A stretch of DNA of 64,000 bases from Gemmatimonadota bacterium (GCA_025361465.1 JANYAG010000025.1:10199-74198); one strand, 5' to 3'; positions 24,852-36,042 are shown, counted from the first letter of the stretch. Translations and numbers: made by a program. The notes: generated by a model from the letters alone, not told the origin.

Positions 24852-25531
24852 ATGACGTCCTCGCCGCCCTTCCGCTCCGATGAATCTGCGACCCCAGCTG
24901 GGCACCGGGGGCCGCGGGGTGACCTCCTGTTGCATTTGAAGCGGGAAGGGAAGGCTACCGTGCGGGAGCTGGCGGCAGCTCTGGGCTATTCCATCACAGC
25001 TATCCGCCATCATATCAAGGAGTTAGAGGTCGAGGGTGTGGTGACGTTCGACCGGACCCATCATGGGGTCGGGGCTCCGTCACACGCCTACCGGCTTTCA
25101 CCGGAAGGGCAGGCGCTCTTTCCTGACCGGTATGAGCGGACCGTTGCCGACCTCCTCGACCATGTGGTGGCCAGCCAGGGCCGCGCCACGGCGGTCTCGC
25201 TCCTGGAGACACACTACGTCGCCCTGCAGCAGCGCATCGTGGCCGAAACCGCCCACCTCGCGCCCGATCGCCGTGGCGAAGCCGTCGCCCGCATCCTCGC
25301 CGCGGAAGGGTACATGGCCACCTGGAGCGGGGCAGAAAGCGGCGGGATGCTCACCGAGCACAACTGCCCGCACCAGCTGGTGGCTCAACGGTTTCCCGAG
25401 ATCTGCGTGGCCGAAGAGACCTTCCTCACGCAGGTGTTCCGTGGCCCGGTCGCGCGACAGTCGCGCATTGCCGATGGCTGTGGCACCTGCAGTTATCACG
25501 TTCCGACCGCGCCGGGGGCTGGGGAGAACCA

Positions 25532-25535
<4 letters not shown>
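24852..25535 (+). CDS. sufR: SufR-like iron-sulfur transcriptional repressor
   Basis: A 227-residue regulator: N-terminal winged helix (GDLLLHLKREGKATVREL, then TAIRHHIKELEVEG) and a C-terminal Cys-rich sensor with C-x12-C (HNCPHQ to PEICVAE) and GCGTCS, the layout of SufR, which binds a [4Fe-4S] cluster and represses suf genes until clusters run short. It heads the operon and overlaps sufB by 4 bp (ATGA), typical of actinobacterial and cyanobacterial SufR loci. A palindromic site in its promoter could be its operator. Confidence 0.9.
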
Positions 25536-26965
<1,430 letters not shown>

Positions 26966-26970
26966 ACCAG

Positions 26971-27061
26971 GAGTGACTGGTGAGTGGTGACCGGTGAACG
27001 AGGTGTTCACCAGGGCCAGTTCACCGTTCACCGTTCACCGTTCACCGTTCACAACTCACTT
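26971..27061. repeat. Heptad-periodic array with inverted halves between sufB and sufC
   Basis: Thirteen 7-mers in strict register begin 6 bp after the sufB stop. The left half has units such as TGGTGAC and CGGTGAA; the right half repeats TTCACCG four times. The outer 20 bp (26980-26999 and 27040-27059) are inverted copies with three mismatches, so the transcript could fold into a long hairpin inside the operon. Confidence 0.8.
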
Positions 27062-27076
27062 TTTGGACCGGATTGA

Positions 27077-27840
<764 letters not shown>

Positions 27841-27844
<4 letters not shown>

Positions 27845-29172
27845 CCACTGCCACGCGGCCGGCGCGCAGCCCGAACGAGCCCCTGGTTCCCTTCGCGGAA
27901 CTCGTCGCTGAAGGTGCCCGCGCCGGCGCCCCCGCATGGCTGGCCACCTTTCGTCGTGGCAGTGCCGAACGGTTTACTGCTGTCGGTCTGCCGACGTCGA
28001 AGGATGAGGACTGGCGCTTCACCCCAGTGCAGGGACTCGCGCGGGAGAACCTCGGCGTCGTACGGCGCCCCGCCCCCGTTGCCCCCGAGGCGCTGAAGCC
28101 GTTCCTGCTCGGCAGCGAACGCGGGGCCCTCGTGGTGGTAATCGATGGTCGCTTCGAGGCGTCCTTGTCTCATCTCCCGGTGCTCCCCACCGGAGCCCGG
28201 ATCATGTCGCTCGCGGCGGCGATCACGGAAGGAATTCCCGAGGTCGAGGCGCACCTCGGGCGGTATGCGACGCCTGACGTGACCCCATTTGCGGCCCTGA
28301 ACGGCGCCGTCTTCGCTGATGGACTCTTCCTGCACCTCGCCGCAGGCATCGCGATCGAACTGCCGATCCAGGTCCTCCATGTCAGCACCGGCGCGGTCCC
28401 GGTCGTCGCGCCGAGGAGCCTGCTCCTGGTTGGTCGCGGCGCGAGCGTGACGGTGGTTGAGAGCTTCGCCAGTGTCGGCGGGACGACGGGCTTCACCAAC
28501 GGCGTCACCGAAATCGTCCTCGGCCGGAACGCCCGGTGCGAACATCTGCGGGTGCAGCGCGAAGGTGCCGAGGCGTGGCATATCGGCTTGACCGAGGTGT
28601 CGCAGGAGCGCGACTCGCATTACCGCTCGTTTACCCTTGCCCTCGGTGCCAAGCTCTCTCGACACGATCTTCGGGCCCGGCTCGGGGCCGAGAACGTCGA
28701 GACGCTGCTCTACGGACTCTACCTGGGCCGCAACGAGCAGTTGCACGACAACCATACCGCGATCTTCCACGACCAACCGCACTGCAATTCGTGGGAGGTC
28801 TACAAGGGTGTGCTGACTGATCGGTCGCACGCCGTATTCAACGGCAAGGTGATCGTCCAGCCCGTCGCACAGAAGACCGACGCCAAGCAGACCAACCGCA
28901 ACCTGCTGCTCTCCGAGACGGCCAGGGTCGACACCAAGCCGCAGCTCGAGATCTTTGCCGACGACGTCAAGTGCACCCACGGTGCCACGGTCGGCAAGAT
29001 GGATGAGCAGCAGCGCTACTACCTGAAGACGCGCGGCATCGCCGGCCGGGTGGCAGAAGGGGTGCTGATCTGGGCATTCACGGCCGAGGTCCTTGCGGAA
29101 GTGACGGATCCGGGGATCCGCGAGACGCTGGAGAAGCTGGTGCGGGCCGAACTCGAGACGATGATCGGGTGA
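27841..29172 (+). CDS. sufD: Fe-S assembly protein SufD
   Basis: A 443-residue SufB paralogue forming the SufBC2D complex. N-terminal region FPTSKDEDWRFTPV type (LPTSKDEDWRFTPVQG), central RARLGAENVETLLYGLYL and the C-terminal HGATVGKMDEQQRYYLKTRG are family marks; the His in CTHGATVG is conserved. ATG 27841 overlaps the sufC stop by 4 bp; the in-frame ORF begins earlier within sufC. It is followed by sufS after 4 bp. Confidence 0.95.
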
Positions 29173-29176
29173 GAAG

Positions 29177-30385
29177 ATGACCGCACTGGCATCGTCACTG
29201 CGAGGCACGTTTCCGGTACTCGGCACCCTGTCGCGCGGCCATCCGATGATCTATCTCGACAGTGCGGCAACCGCCCAGAAGCCACAGGCGGTGATCGACG
29301 CCATGACCCGGTTCTACACCCAGGACTACGGCACCATCCATCGCGGAGTCTACCAGGTCAGCGAGCGCGCAACCCTGGCATGGGATGCCGCGCGGGAACG
29401 AGTGGCTCATTTCCTGACGGCGGCGACGGCCGACGAAGTGGTCTTTGTCCGCGGCACCACCGAAGCCATCAACCTGGTCGCCGAGTCGTTCCTCAAGCCG
29501 CGGATCAAGCCTGGCGCGACCGTCCTTGTGACGGAGATGGAGCACCACGCCAACATCGTTCCCTGGCAACTGGCCGGGGCAAAGACCGTCCCGATCCCCA
29601 TTTCCGACACTGGCGAACTGGACCTGGTTGCCGCGGAGCGACTGCTCGCGGCCGGATGCGAGATGCTGGCGGTCTGCCACGTCTCCAACGCCCTCGGCAC
29701 CATCAACCCCGTTGTCGAGCTCTGCCGAATGGCGAAGCGACACGGTGTGCCGGTGCTCATTGACGGTGCGCAGGCCGCGCCGCACCTGTGCATTGATGTG
29801 CAGGCCATCGGCTGCGATTTCTACTGTTTCTCGGGCCACAAGGTGTACGGCCCGACCGGTATCGGCGCGCTCTGGGCAAAGCGGGAACACCTCGCGAAGA
29901 TGCCGCCCTATCAGGGCGGCGGGGACATGATCGACCTGGTCACCTTCGAGGGCACCACCTACGCCCCGGCCCCCCGGAAGTTCGAGGCCGGCACGCCGCA
30001 CATTGCCGGCGCGATTGGACTCGAGGCCGCGCTGCGGTGGCTCGACGCGCTGGACCGCGTCGCGCTCCGTCGCGAAGAAGAGGAGTTGCTCGCGTTTGGC
30101 ACCGGGCTGCTCGCCGAGGTTCCTGGGCTGCGGCTGATTGGTTCCGCGCGGGAGAAGGCTGGCATTCTCACGTTCGTGATCGAGGGCGTCCACCCGCACG
30201 ACATCGCGTCGATCCTCGACCACGACGGCGTCTGCATCCGGGCCGGCCATCACTGCACCCAACCGCTGCACCGCCGGCTCGGCGTCCAATCCACCGCCCG
30301 TGCTTCCCTTGCCCTCTACAGCACGCGCGACGACCTCGAGAAGCTCGCGCACGGCCTCGTCAAGATCCAGCGGATGTTCAACTGA
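29177..30385 (+). CDS. sufS: Group II cysteine desulfurase SufS
   Basis: A 402-residue PLP enzyme that takes sulfur from cysteine for cluster assembly and passes it to SufU. The PLP lysine lies in FSGHKVYGPTG, the conserved HHANIVPWQ segment binds the cofactor, and the sulfur-carrying Cys is in RAGHHCTQPLH, matching group II. It overlaps sufU by 1 bp (TGATG). Confidence 0.97.
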   Translation: MTALASSLRGTFPVLGTLSRGHPMIYLDSAATAQKPQAVIDAMTRFYTQDYGTIHRGVYQVSERATLAWDAARERVAHFLTAATADEVVFVRGTTEAINLVAESFLKPRIKPGATVLVTEMEHHANIVPWQLAGAKTVPIPISDTGELDLVAAERLLAAGCEMLAVCHVSNALGTINPVVELCRMAKRHGVPVLIDGAQAAPHLCIDVQAIGCDFYCFSGHKVYGPTGIGALWAKREHLAKMPPYQGGGDMIDLVTFEGTTYAPAPRKFEAGTPHIAGAIGLEAALRWLDALDRVALRREEEELLAFGTGLLAEVPGLRLIGSAREKAGILTFVIEGVHPHDIASILDHDGVCIRAGHHCTQPLHRRLGVQSTARASLALYSTRDDLEKLAHGLVKIQRMFN

Positions 30386-30840
30386 TGGCGACCTCCGACG
30401 AGATGTACCAGGCCGTGATCATCGAGCACGCACGCTCGCCGCGGAACTACAAGCCGCTCGTCACACCAACGCATCACTGCGACGGCCGAAATCCACTCTG
30501 CGGCGATGAGGTTTCCCTTGACCTCACGGTGGATGCCGAGGGGCGCATCACGGATATCGGATTCCAGGGGCAGGGCTGTGCCATTTCGAAGGCATCCGCC
30601 TCGATGATGACTGCGGCGATCAAGGGAAAGACCGTACCTGAAGCACGGGAGCTTTTCGAACGCTTTCATGCGTTGGTCACGGGTGAGCCGACCGACGAGA
30701 AGGCCCTTGGTAAGCTGGTGGCCTTCAAGGGGGTTGCTGCGTACCCGATGCGGGTCAAGTGCGCCACCATGGGGTGGCATGTGATGATGGAAGCACTGGA
30801 TGAGAACCGAGAGAAACGACCTAATGGAAGTGAACAGTGA
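30385..30840 (+). CDS. sufU: SufU sulfur-transfer protein
   Basis: A 151-residue IscU-like Zn protein that accepts sulfur from SufS. Zn ligands are visible as NPLCGDEV, GQGCAISKAS and VKCATMGW (three Cys and the Asp of CGD), the SufU set. The C-terminal tail (ENREKRPNGSEQ) lies on the heptad-periodic DNA that continues into the gap and is unlikely to be part of the fold. ATG 30385 overlaps the sufS stop. Confidence 0.95.
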   Translation: MATSDEMYQAVIIEHARSPRNYKPLVTPTHHCDGRNPLCGDEVSLDLTVDAEGRITDIGFQGQGCAISKASASMMTAAIKGKTVPEARELFERFHALVTGEPTDEKALGKLVAFKGVAAYPMRVKCATMGWHVMMEALDENREKRPNGSEQ

Positions 30841-30906
30841 ACGGTGACTCGTGGTCATCCTCACCAATCACCAATCACCAATCACCGTTCACTACTTCTT
30901 CCCGAC
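30802..30906. repeat. Heptad-periodic array across the sufU stop codon
   Basis: About fifteen 7-mers in register run from the last codons of sufU into the gap, with units GTGAACA, GTGAACG, then CAATCAC three times and CGTTCAC. AGTGAACGGTGA (30836-30847) and TCACCGTTCACT (30882-30893) are perfect 12-bp inverted repeats. Confidence 0.75.
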
Positions 30907-30924
30907 CCCCTGGAGATTGCTGCG

Positions 30925-31344
30925 ATGCCTTACCCTGAGATGATGATCCAGCCGATGCGCGACGAAGTCACCCGCCTCGGTGTCCAGGAGCTTCGCACGG
31001 TCGCCGAGGTGGATGCGGCGCTGGGCGACATCAGCGAATCAACGATGGTGTTCGTCAACTCCGTCTGCGGCTGTGCAGCGGGGGGTGCCCGTCCGGCCCT
31101 GACGATGGCGCTTGGCCATTCCAGGTTGCCGGCGCGGACGTACAGTGTCTTCGCTGGTCAGGATCTTGACGCCACTGCCCGGGCTCGGTCGTACTTCGGA
31201 GAATACCAGCCGTCTTCACCCTCAGTGGCCCTGCTCAAGGGCGGTGAGGTGGTGGCGTTCGTGCATCGCCACCAGATCGAGGGACGGTCCCCCGACCAGA
31301 TCGCGGCGGACCTGGTCAGTGCCTTCGACAGCTACTGCGGATGA
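30925..31344 (+). CDS. Bacilliredoxin (BrxA/BrxB family)
   Basis: A 139-residue thioredoxin-fold protein with the family active site VNSVCGCAAGGARPA (CGC motif). In Bacillus these proteins remove bacillithiol from mixed disulfides or act as disulfide isomerases; whether this organism makes bacillithiol is not shown, although a DinB/YfiT-family gene at 56.3 kb would fit. ATG 30925 gives MPYPEMMIQPMRDE, the conserved start. It lies in the suf operon, 84 bp after sufU, and overlaps the next small gene. Confidence 0.92.
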   Translation: MPYPEMMIQPMRDEVTRLGVQELRTVAEVDAALGDISESTMVFVNSVCGCAAGGARPALTMALGHSRLPARTYSVFAGQDLDATARARSYFGEYQPSSPSVALLKGGEVVAFVHRHQIEGRSPDQIAADLVSAFDSYCG

Positions 31345-31616
31345 GTGGGCACGTCTTCCACCCCGGGCACGACGCGCTCCATGGCGTGACCGTGGTCGTC
31401 GACGCGACCGATGGCAGGACCCTGGTGGGCCGGTGGCACGAGCAGACCCATCGCGGGGTCCTGCTCCACGATGTCGCAGTCCATGACCCCGCGGCGTCGG
31501 CCACTCCCAAAGAGGAGTGGTTGGTCAAACTACGCAAATTTGGCATCGCGGTTGACCTGAAGCACGCGATCATCCCTGCCAGTCAGCTCCTGGGCATCCG
31601 CCGGCTGGTGGAATAG
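31341..31616 (+). CDS. Small protein of unknown function in the suf operon
   Basis: A 91-residue soluble protein (MSGHVFHPGHDALHG... ending LLGIRRLVE) overlapping the bacilliredoxin stop by 4 bp (ATGA), so certainly co-translated. Several His residues at the N terminus (HVFHPGHDALH) might bind metal, but no family is recognised. A beta-rich, small-barrel fold seems likely from alternating hydrophobic strands (TVVVDA, GVLLHDVAV). Confidence 0.75.
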   Translation: MSGHVFHPGHDALHGVTVVVDATDGRTLVGRWHEQTHRGVLLHDVAVHDPAASATPKEEWLVKLRKFGIAVDLKHAIIPASQLLGIRRLVE

Positions 31617-31736
31617 CCCCTGATCCGGGACGTCTCCCGCACGTTCCGGTCTCCTGCGATACATTCGATCCGCTGAAACCGGCCGGGCCACCTTGGAGTA
31701 TGTGGCTGCGGCCATTTCCCACGGAGCGATCCTGCC

Positions 31737-32687
31737 ATGAATCCAGCTGCTGTCCGCGTGGACCAGGTCACCAAGCGCTTTGCCGGCCATACCGCGGTGA
31801 AGTCGCTCTCCTTCGAGGTTCCCGCCGGGGGGATCTTCGGGCTGCTCGGCCCCAACGGGGCGGGAAAGTCGACGACGATCCGGATGATGATGGACATCAT
31901 CGAACCGGACGAGGGCAAGGTGGTGCTGTTCGGGCTGGAGAAGTCGCCGCGCGACATCTCCGAACGACTTGGCTATCTCCCCGAGGAGCGAGGTCTCTAC
32001 AAGAAGATGAAGGTGCTCGAGCACCTCGCCTTTCTTGGCGAGGTGAAGGGCCTCGGTGTCGCCGACGCCAAGCGACGCGCCGGGCAGTGGCTCGAGCGAC
32101 TCGGGCTGCAGGACTGGGCGCAGAAGAAGGTCGAAGATCTCTCGAAGGGGATGCAGCAGAAGGTCCAGTTTGCCGGAACCCTGCTTCATGATCCTGACCT
32201 GGTGATTCTCGACGAACCGTTTTCTGGTCTCGACCCGGTGAATGCCCAGATGATGAAGGACATCGTCGTGGAGATCGCCAAGAGCGGGCGAACCGTTCTC
32301 TTCTCGACCCACATCATGGAGCAGGCCGAGAAGATGTGTGATCGCATTGTCATCATCGCGCGTGGCGAGAAGGTGGTGGACGGATCGGTTTCGCAAGTGA
32401 AGGCTGAGTTTGGCGGCAACCACATCGCGCTCGGGTTCACGCACGACAAGGAGAACGCGGCGAGGATTCTCGCTGATCGGCGGCTGGTGGCCACCCTTGA
32501 TGATTACGGCGCGAGCGCCGAGCTGGAGCTTGCTGCGGGCGCCTCGCCTGATGCGCTGCTCGGCGCCCTGGTACGGGAAGGGGTGGGATTGAATCGTTTC
32601 GAAGTGGTGGAGCCGTCGCTCCAGTCGATCTTCATTGCCAAGGTTGGCAACGCCGCCGTCGTGCCGGCGATCACGGAGGCCGCGTGA
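31737..32687 (+). CDS. ABC transporter ATPase (NatA-like)
   Basis: A 316-residue ATP-binding subunit: Walker A GPNGAGKST, signature LSKGMQQKVQFAGTL, Walker B LVILDEPFSGLDP and H-loop STHIMEQAE. The C-terminal DUF4162-like extension (about 230-310) is typical of NatA/drug-export ATPases. It overlaps the permease by 4 bp. Together they resemble Na+/drug ABC-2 exporters of the NatAB type; substrate not predictable. Confidence 0.9.
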   Translation: MNPAAVRVDQVTKRFAGHTAVKSLSFEVPAGGIFGLLGPNGAGKSTTIRMMMDIIEPDEGKVVLFGLEKSPRDISERLGYLPEERGLYKKMKVLEHLAFLGEVKGLGVADAKRRAGQWLERLGLQDWAQKKVEDLSKGMQQKVQFAGTLLHDPDLVILDEPFSGLDPVNAQMMKDIVVEIAKSGRTVLFSTHIMEQAEKMCDRIVIIARGEKVVDGSVSQVKAEFGGNHIALGFTHDKENAARILADRRLVATLDDYGASAELELAAGASPDALLGALVREGVGLNRFEVVEPSLQSIFIAKVGNAAVVPAITEAA

Positions 32688-34000
32688 ACAAGACTCTAGC
32701 CGTGATCCGTCGCGAACTGGTGGCACGTGTTCGCACCCGGGCCTTCCTGATCTCGACCTTGATTCTCCCGATCCTCATGGTGTTCGTGGCCGTGGTACCG
32801 GCCCTGATGATGCGCGGCGGCAGCAGGACGATGCAGATCGCCATGGTCGATGGCACCGGTGATAGCCTTGGAAGCCGCATAGAATCAGCTCTCGCCGGCG
32901 AGAAGCTCTCGCGCGACCCTGGCGCACCGACGCGATATGCCCTGCACCGGTTCGTGGCTGCCGGCCGCGTGGCGGTGCTTCGTGATTCCCTGGTTGCACT
33001 CACCGGCGTCAGCCGTGAGCAGCACCCGCAGTCATTTGACGGCGTGCTCGTGGTGACCGATTCCACCATCGCGACGGGCAAGGTGGACTACCTTGGCACC
33101 AACACCAGCTCGTTTGAATCGATGGGTCAACTGGAAGGCACCATCTCGAAGGTGCTTGTCCAGATGCGCCTCGCACATTCTGGCCTCGACCCCGCGATCG
33201 TGGCGAGCGCGATCAGGCCGATCAATCTCAACGCCACCAAGGTCAGCGATGGAAAGGCGACCGGGCAGAGCGGCGTCCAGTCGTTTGCGATTGCCTACTT
33301 CATGGCCTTCCTTCTGTATCTCAGCGTGGTGCTGTACGGCCAGCAGACGATGACGTCGGTGATCGAGGAGAAGACTTCGCGCATCATGGAAGTGCTTGCC
33401 TCCTCGATGCGGCCCTTTCAGATGCTGCTCGGCAAAGTGCTCGGTGTCGGACTCACCGGCTTGCTGCAAATGACGATCTGGGGCGGAACGTACTACCTGG
33501 TCACGAGTCAGCGTGGACGCCTGGCGGGGTTGTTCGGGCTGAGTGCTGACGCGATGCAATCGCTTCCGATTCCCGCCATGCCGACCGACCTGCTGGTGGT
33601 GTTCCTCGTCTACTTCATGCTCGGCTTCCTGTTGTTCGGCGCCCTGTATGCTGCGATCGGATCCATCTGCAACACCATCCAGGAGACGCAACAGTACGCC
33701 GTAGCGGTCACGATGGTGTTGATGCTGGGCTTCTTCAGTGTGTTCGCGGTGATGAAGGATCCCACCGGCGGACTCGGAGTCACGCTTTCCTTTGTGCCGT
33801 TCTTCTCGCAACTCGTGATGCCGGTTCGCTGGTCGCTCGCGGCCGTGTCCCCCATCGAGCTGGCTGGATCACTTGCCATTGGCATCGCGACACTGCTTGG
33901 CACGACGTGGCTGGCCGGACGGATCTATCGGACCGGCATCCTGATGTACGGCAAGAAGCCGACGTTTGGGGAAGTGTTCCGGTGGATCAGGCAAGGATAA
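32684..34000 (+). CDS. ABC-2 type permease (NatB-like)
   Basis: A 438-residue membrane subunit with TM1 at residues 20-42, a large extracytoplasmic domain (about 45-190), then five TMs (first YFMAFLLYLSVVLYGQ). The segment SVIEEKTSRIMEVLASSMRP is the typical ABC-2 coupling helix. It is the partner of the preceding ATPase. The gene ends at a heptad array merging into a strong terminator. Confidence 0.88.
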   Translation: MNKTLAVIRRELVARVRTRAFLISTLILPILMVFVAVVPALMMRGGSRTMQIAMVDGTGDSLGSRIESALAGEKLSRDPGAPTRYALHRFVAAGRVAVLRDSLVALTGVSREQHPQSFDGVLVVTDSTIATGKVDYLGTNTSSFESMGQLEGTISKVLVQMRLAHSGLDPAIVASAIRPINLNATKVSDGKATGQSGVQSFAIAYFMAFLLYLSVVLYGQQTMTSVIEEKTSRIMEVLASSMRPFQMLLGKVLGVGLTGLLQMTIWGGTYYLVTSQRGRLAGLFGLSADAMQSLPIPAMPTDLLVVFLVYFMLGFLLFGALYAAIGSICNTIQETQQYAVAVTMVLMLGFFSVFAVMKDPTGGLGVTLSFVPFFSQLVMPVRWSLAAVSPIELAGSLAIGIATLLGTTWLAGRIYRTGILMYGKKPTFGEVFRWIRQG

Positions 34001-34035
34001 GAGAAGGGGAAGCGAGAGGCGAGAAGCGAGGGGCG
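34001..34035. repeat. Heptad-periodic array after the permease stop codon
   Basis: GAGAAGG, GGAAGCG, AGAGGCG, AGAAGCG and AGGGGCG follow in 7-bp register directly after the stop codon. The last units form the left arm of the terminator. Confidence 0.6.
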
Positions 34036-34058
34036 CTGCGGAAGGCGCCCCTTCGCTT
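34024..34058 (+). terminator. Terminator hairpin of the ABC exporter operon
   Basis: AAGCGAGGGGCGC and GCGCCCCTTCGCTT make a stem of about 13 bp with one bulge and an 8-base loop, 24 bp after the permease stop. Confidence 0.6.
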
Positions 34059-34347
34059 GAATGAGTGAAGCACAGCAGCCTGCCCCTAACGTGTTGCTAG
34101 CCCAGCCGACCACCGCTACACTAATTACCGCTGACAGTATGACGATATAAGTCGTTTATTTAAAACAAATTACACACCAACGATGCTGTCATGTTTCCAG
34201 GGTGGACCGTGTAGCGTAGATTGGCCATCGCTTCTCGTGCTGTTTCACGTGAAACCACCCAAACCACCACTGTTGCAGCTATCGCCCAGTCCGCGTTCGG
34301 TCTATCATTGAGCAGGAGTCCTTTCTCTCCCTCAATTTCGACATACT
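34059..34347. other. Intergenic region upstream of parA
   Basis: No gene is seen here. 34115-34200 is an A+T-rich island (e.g. TCGTTTATTTAAAACAAATT) in a GC-rich setting; it may hold promoters for parAB or an intrinsic bend. I could not find clear DnaA boxes in it. The parS site lies at its right side. Confidence 0.5.
34241..34256. promoter_or_regulatory. parS: parS centromere site
   Basis: TGTTTCACGTGAAACC matches the widely conserved 16-bp parS palindrome (TGTTTCACGTGAAACA) at 15 of 16 positions. It lies 92 bp before parA. ParB binds such sites and spreads, and ParA then separates the origins. Confidence 0.93.
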
Positions 34348-35151
34348 ATGGCCCGCACCATCGCGATTGCCAACCAGAAAGGCGGGGTGGGGAAGACCAC
34401 CACCGCCGTCAACCTTGCCGCGTCGCTGGCCATCGCCGAGCGGCGGACCCTGCTGATCGATGCCGACCCCCAAGGGAACGCCACCTCCGGGGTGGGGATC
34501 GAGAAGGGTGCGGTTGATCGCTCGCTCTACGATGTGATCATCAACGCCACGCCGATGCGGGAAGTGATCCGCCCAGACCCACAGCTTCCCTTCCTGCATG
34601 TGATTCCCGCCACCCAGGATCTGATCGGGGCGGAAATCGAGCTGGTGGCGATCGGGGAGCGCGAGACGATCCTGCGGCGCGCGCTGTCCGAGATCCAGAA
34701 TGACTACGACTACATCCTGATCGACTGCCCGCCGTCGCTCGGCCTCGTCACCCTGAACGTCCTGACTGCGGCCGATGGCGTCCTGATTCCGATCCAGTGC
34801 GAGTACTATGCGTTGGAAGGTATCTCTCAGCTAATCAACACGATACGCATTGTCCAACAGAATTTCAACCCCGAATTTCAGATCGACGGCGTGCTGCTCA
34901 CGATGTACGACGCCCGCCTGAATCTCTCCAAGCAGGTCGTCAGCGAGGCGCGCGAGTACTTCGGCGCCACCGTCTTCCGGACCGTCATTCCGCGAAACGT
35001 CCGGCTGGCGGAGGCTCCCTCGTTTGGCAAGCCGATTCTCCTCTATGACGTCCAGTCGGTTGGGGCGAAGAGTTATCTGGCGGTGGCCCAGGAACTGATC
35101 AAGCGGTCCGAGGCGCTCGGCGAACACAAGGGCGGGGGGAACGTCCCATGA
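34348..35151 (+). CDS. parA: Chromosome partitioning ATPase ParA/Soj
   Basis: A 267-residue ParA with the deviant Walker A KGGVGKTT (11-18), A' motif LLIDADPQGNATSG and Walker B LIDCPPSLGLVTLN. It binds DNA non-specifically with ATP and moves ParB-parS complexes. No N-terminal HTH, so it is the chromosomal (Soj) type. A parS site precedes it and parB overlaps its end by 4 bp. Confidence 0.97.
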   Translation: MARTIAIANQKGGVGKTTTAVNLAASLAIAERRTLLIDADPQGNATSGVGIEKGAVDRSLYDVIINATPMREVIRPDPQLPFLHVIPATQDLIGAEIELVAIGERETILRRALSEIQNDYDYILIDCPPSLGLVTLNVLTAADGVLIPIQCEYYALEGISQLINTIRIVQQNFNPEFQIDGVLLTMYDARLNLSKQVVSEAREYFGATVFRTVIPRNVRLAEAPSFGKPILLYDVQSVGAKSYLAVAQELIKRSEALGEHKGGGNVP

Positions 35152-36035
35152 CCGAAACTCGACGGCTCGGACGCGGTCTCGAAGCCCTGATGGGCCCCAT
35201 CTCGCGTGAACAGGCCGAAGCCAGCGGCTCGCTGCGCGAGCTGCCCATTACCGCCATATCACCAAATCCGTTCCAGCCACGCCGCAGCTTCGACGATGCG
35301 GGCCTCGCCGAACTGGCGGCCTCGATCGCCGCCTCCGGCCTGCTGCAACCAGTGATTGTCCGGTCGGTCGGCTCCCGATTCGAGCTGATCGCCGGTGAAC
35401 GGCGCTGGCGGGCCGCGCAGCGGTTGGGATGGTCGAAGATCTCGGCGGTCGTTCGTGACTACGACGACCGGACCGTCCTGACACTTGCCCTGATCGAGAA
35501 CCTGCAACGTGACGATCTCTCGGCGATCGATGCCGCCCACGGTTACCAACGCCTGGTCACCGAATTCAACGTCAATGCGACCGAAGTCGCTCGGCTCGTT
35601 GGCAAGGACCGCTCAACCATCGCCAACACGCTGCGGCTGTTGAAGTTGCCATCCGTTGTACAGGAACTGTTGCAGCAGAAGAAGATTTCCGAAGGGCACG
35701 CCCGGGCGCTGCTGGCGCTCGAGCGACCGTCCGAGATTTCGCAGATGGCGCAGGACATCGTAACTCATGGCCGCTCGGTGCGAGAGGTCGAAGCCATGGT
35801 TCGCGGGGAGACCCTCGAAAAGCCCCGCGGCAAGATGATGAAGAAGCCGGCCGTGGCACGCCCGGCGAGTGCCGATGCGCGTCGGGTGGAAGAGGCGCTC
35901 CGTCAGCGGCTTGGCACCGATGCCCGGCTCACCGCGAAACGACGCGGACGAGGCCTGCTGACCATCTCGTACTACTCCAATGACGACCTGGCGCGCTTGC
36001 TCGAGATCATTCTCGGTGCGCCATTCGAAGGATGA
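35148..36035 (+). CDS. parB: Chromosome partitioning protein ParB/Spo0J
   Basis: A 295-residue CTP-dependent clamp that loads at parS. Motifs: RLGRGLEALMGP at the N terminus (ParA-interacting), ISPNPFQPRRSFDD, the CTP-binding GERRWRAAQRLGW and ENLQRDDLSAIDAA, the HTH LVGKDRSTIANTLRLLKLP, and a C-terminal dimerisation segment. ATGA overlap with parA. Confidence 0.97.
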   Translation: MTETRRLGRGLEALMGPISREQAEASGSLRELPITAISPNPFQPRRSFDDAGLAELAASIAASGLLQPVIVRSVGSRFELIAGERRWRAAQRLGWSKISAVVRDYDDRTVLTLALIENLQRDDLSAIDAAHGYQRLVTEFNVNATEVARLVGKDRSTIANTLRLLKLPSVVQELLQQKKISEGHARALLALERPSEISQMAQDIVTHGRSVREVEAMVRGETLEKPRGKMMKKPAVARPASADARRVEEALRQRLGTDARLTAKRRGRGLLTISYYSNDDLARLLEIILGAPFEG

Positions 36036-36042
36036 CGTGCGC

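Noticed and set aside
26971..27061. CRISPR array
   Set aside because: Repeats are 7 bp without spacers of constant length and there are no cas genes.
34115..34200. A second origin of replication
   Set aside because: The stretch is A+T-rich but I found no acceptable DnaA boxes; the dnaA-dnaN gap is the better candidate.
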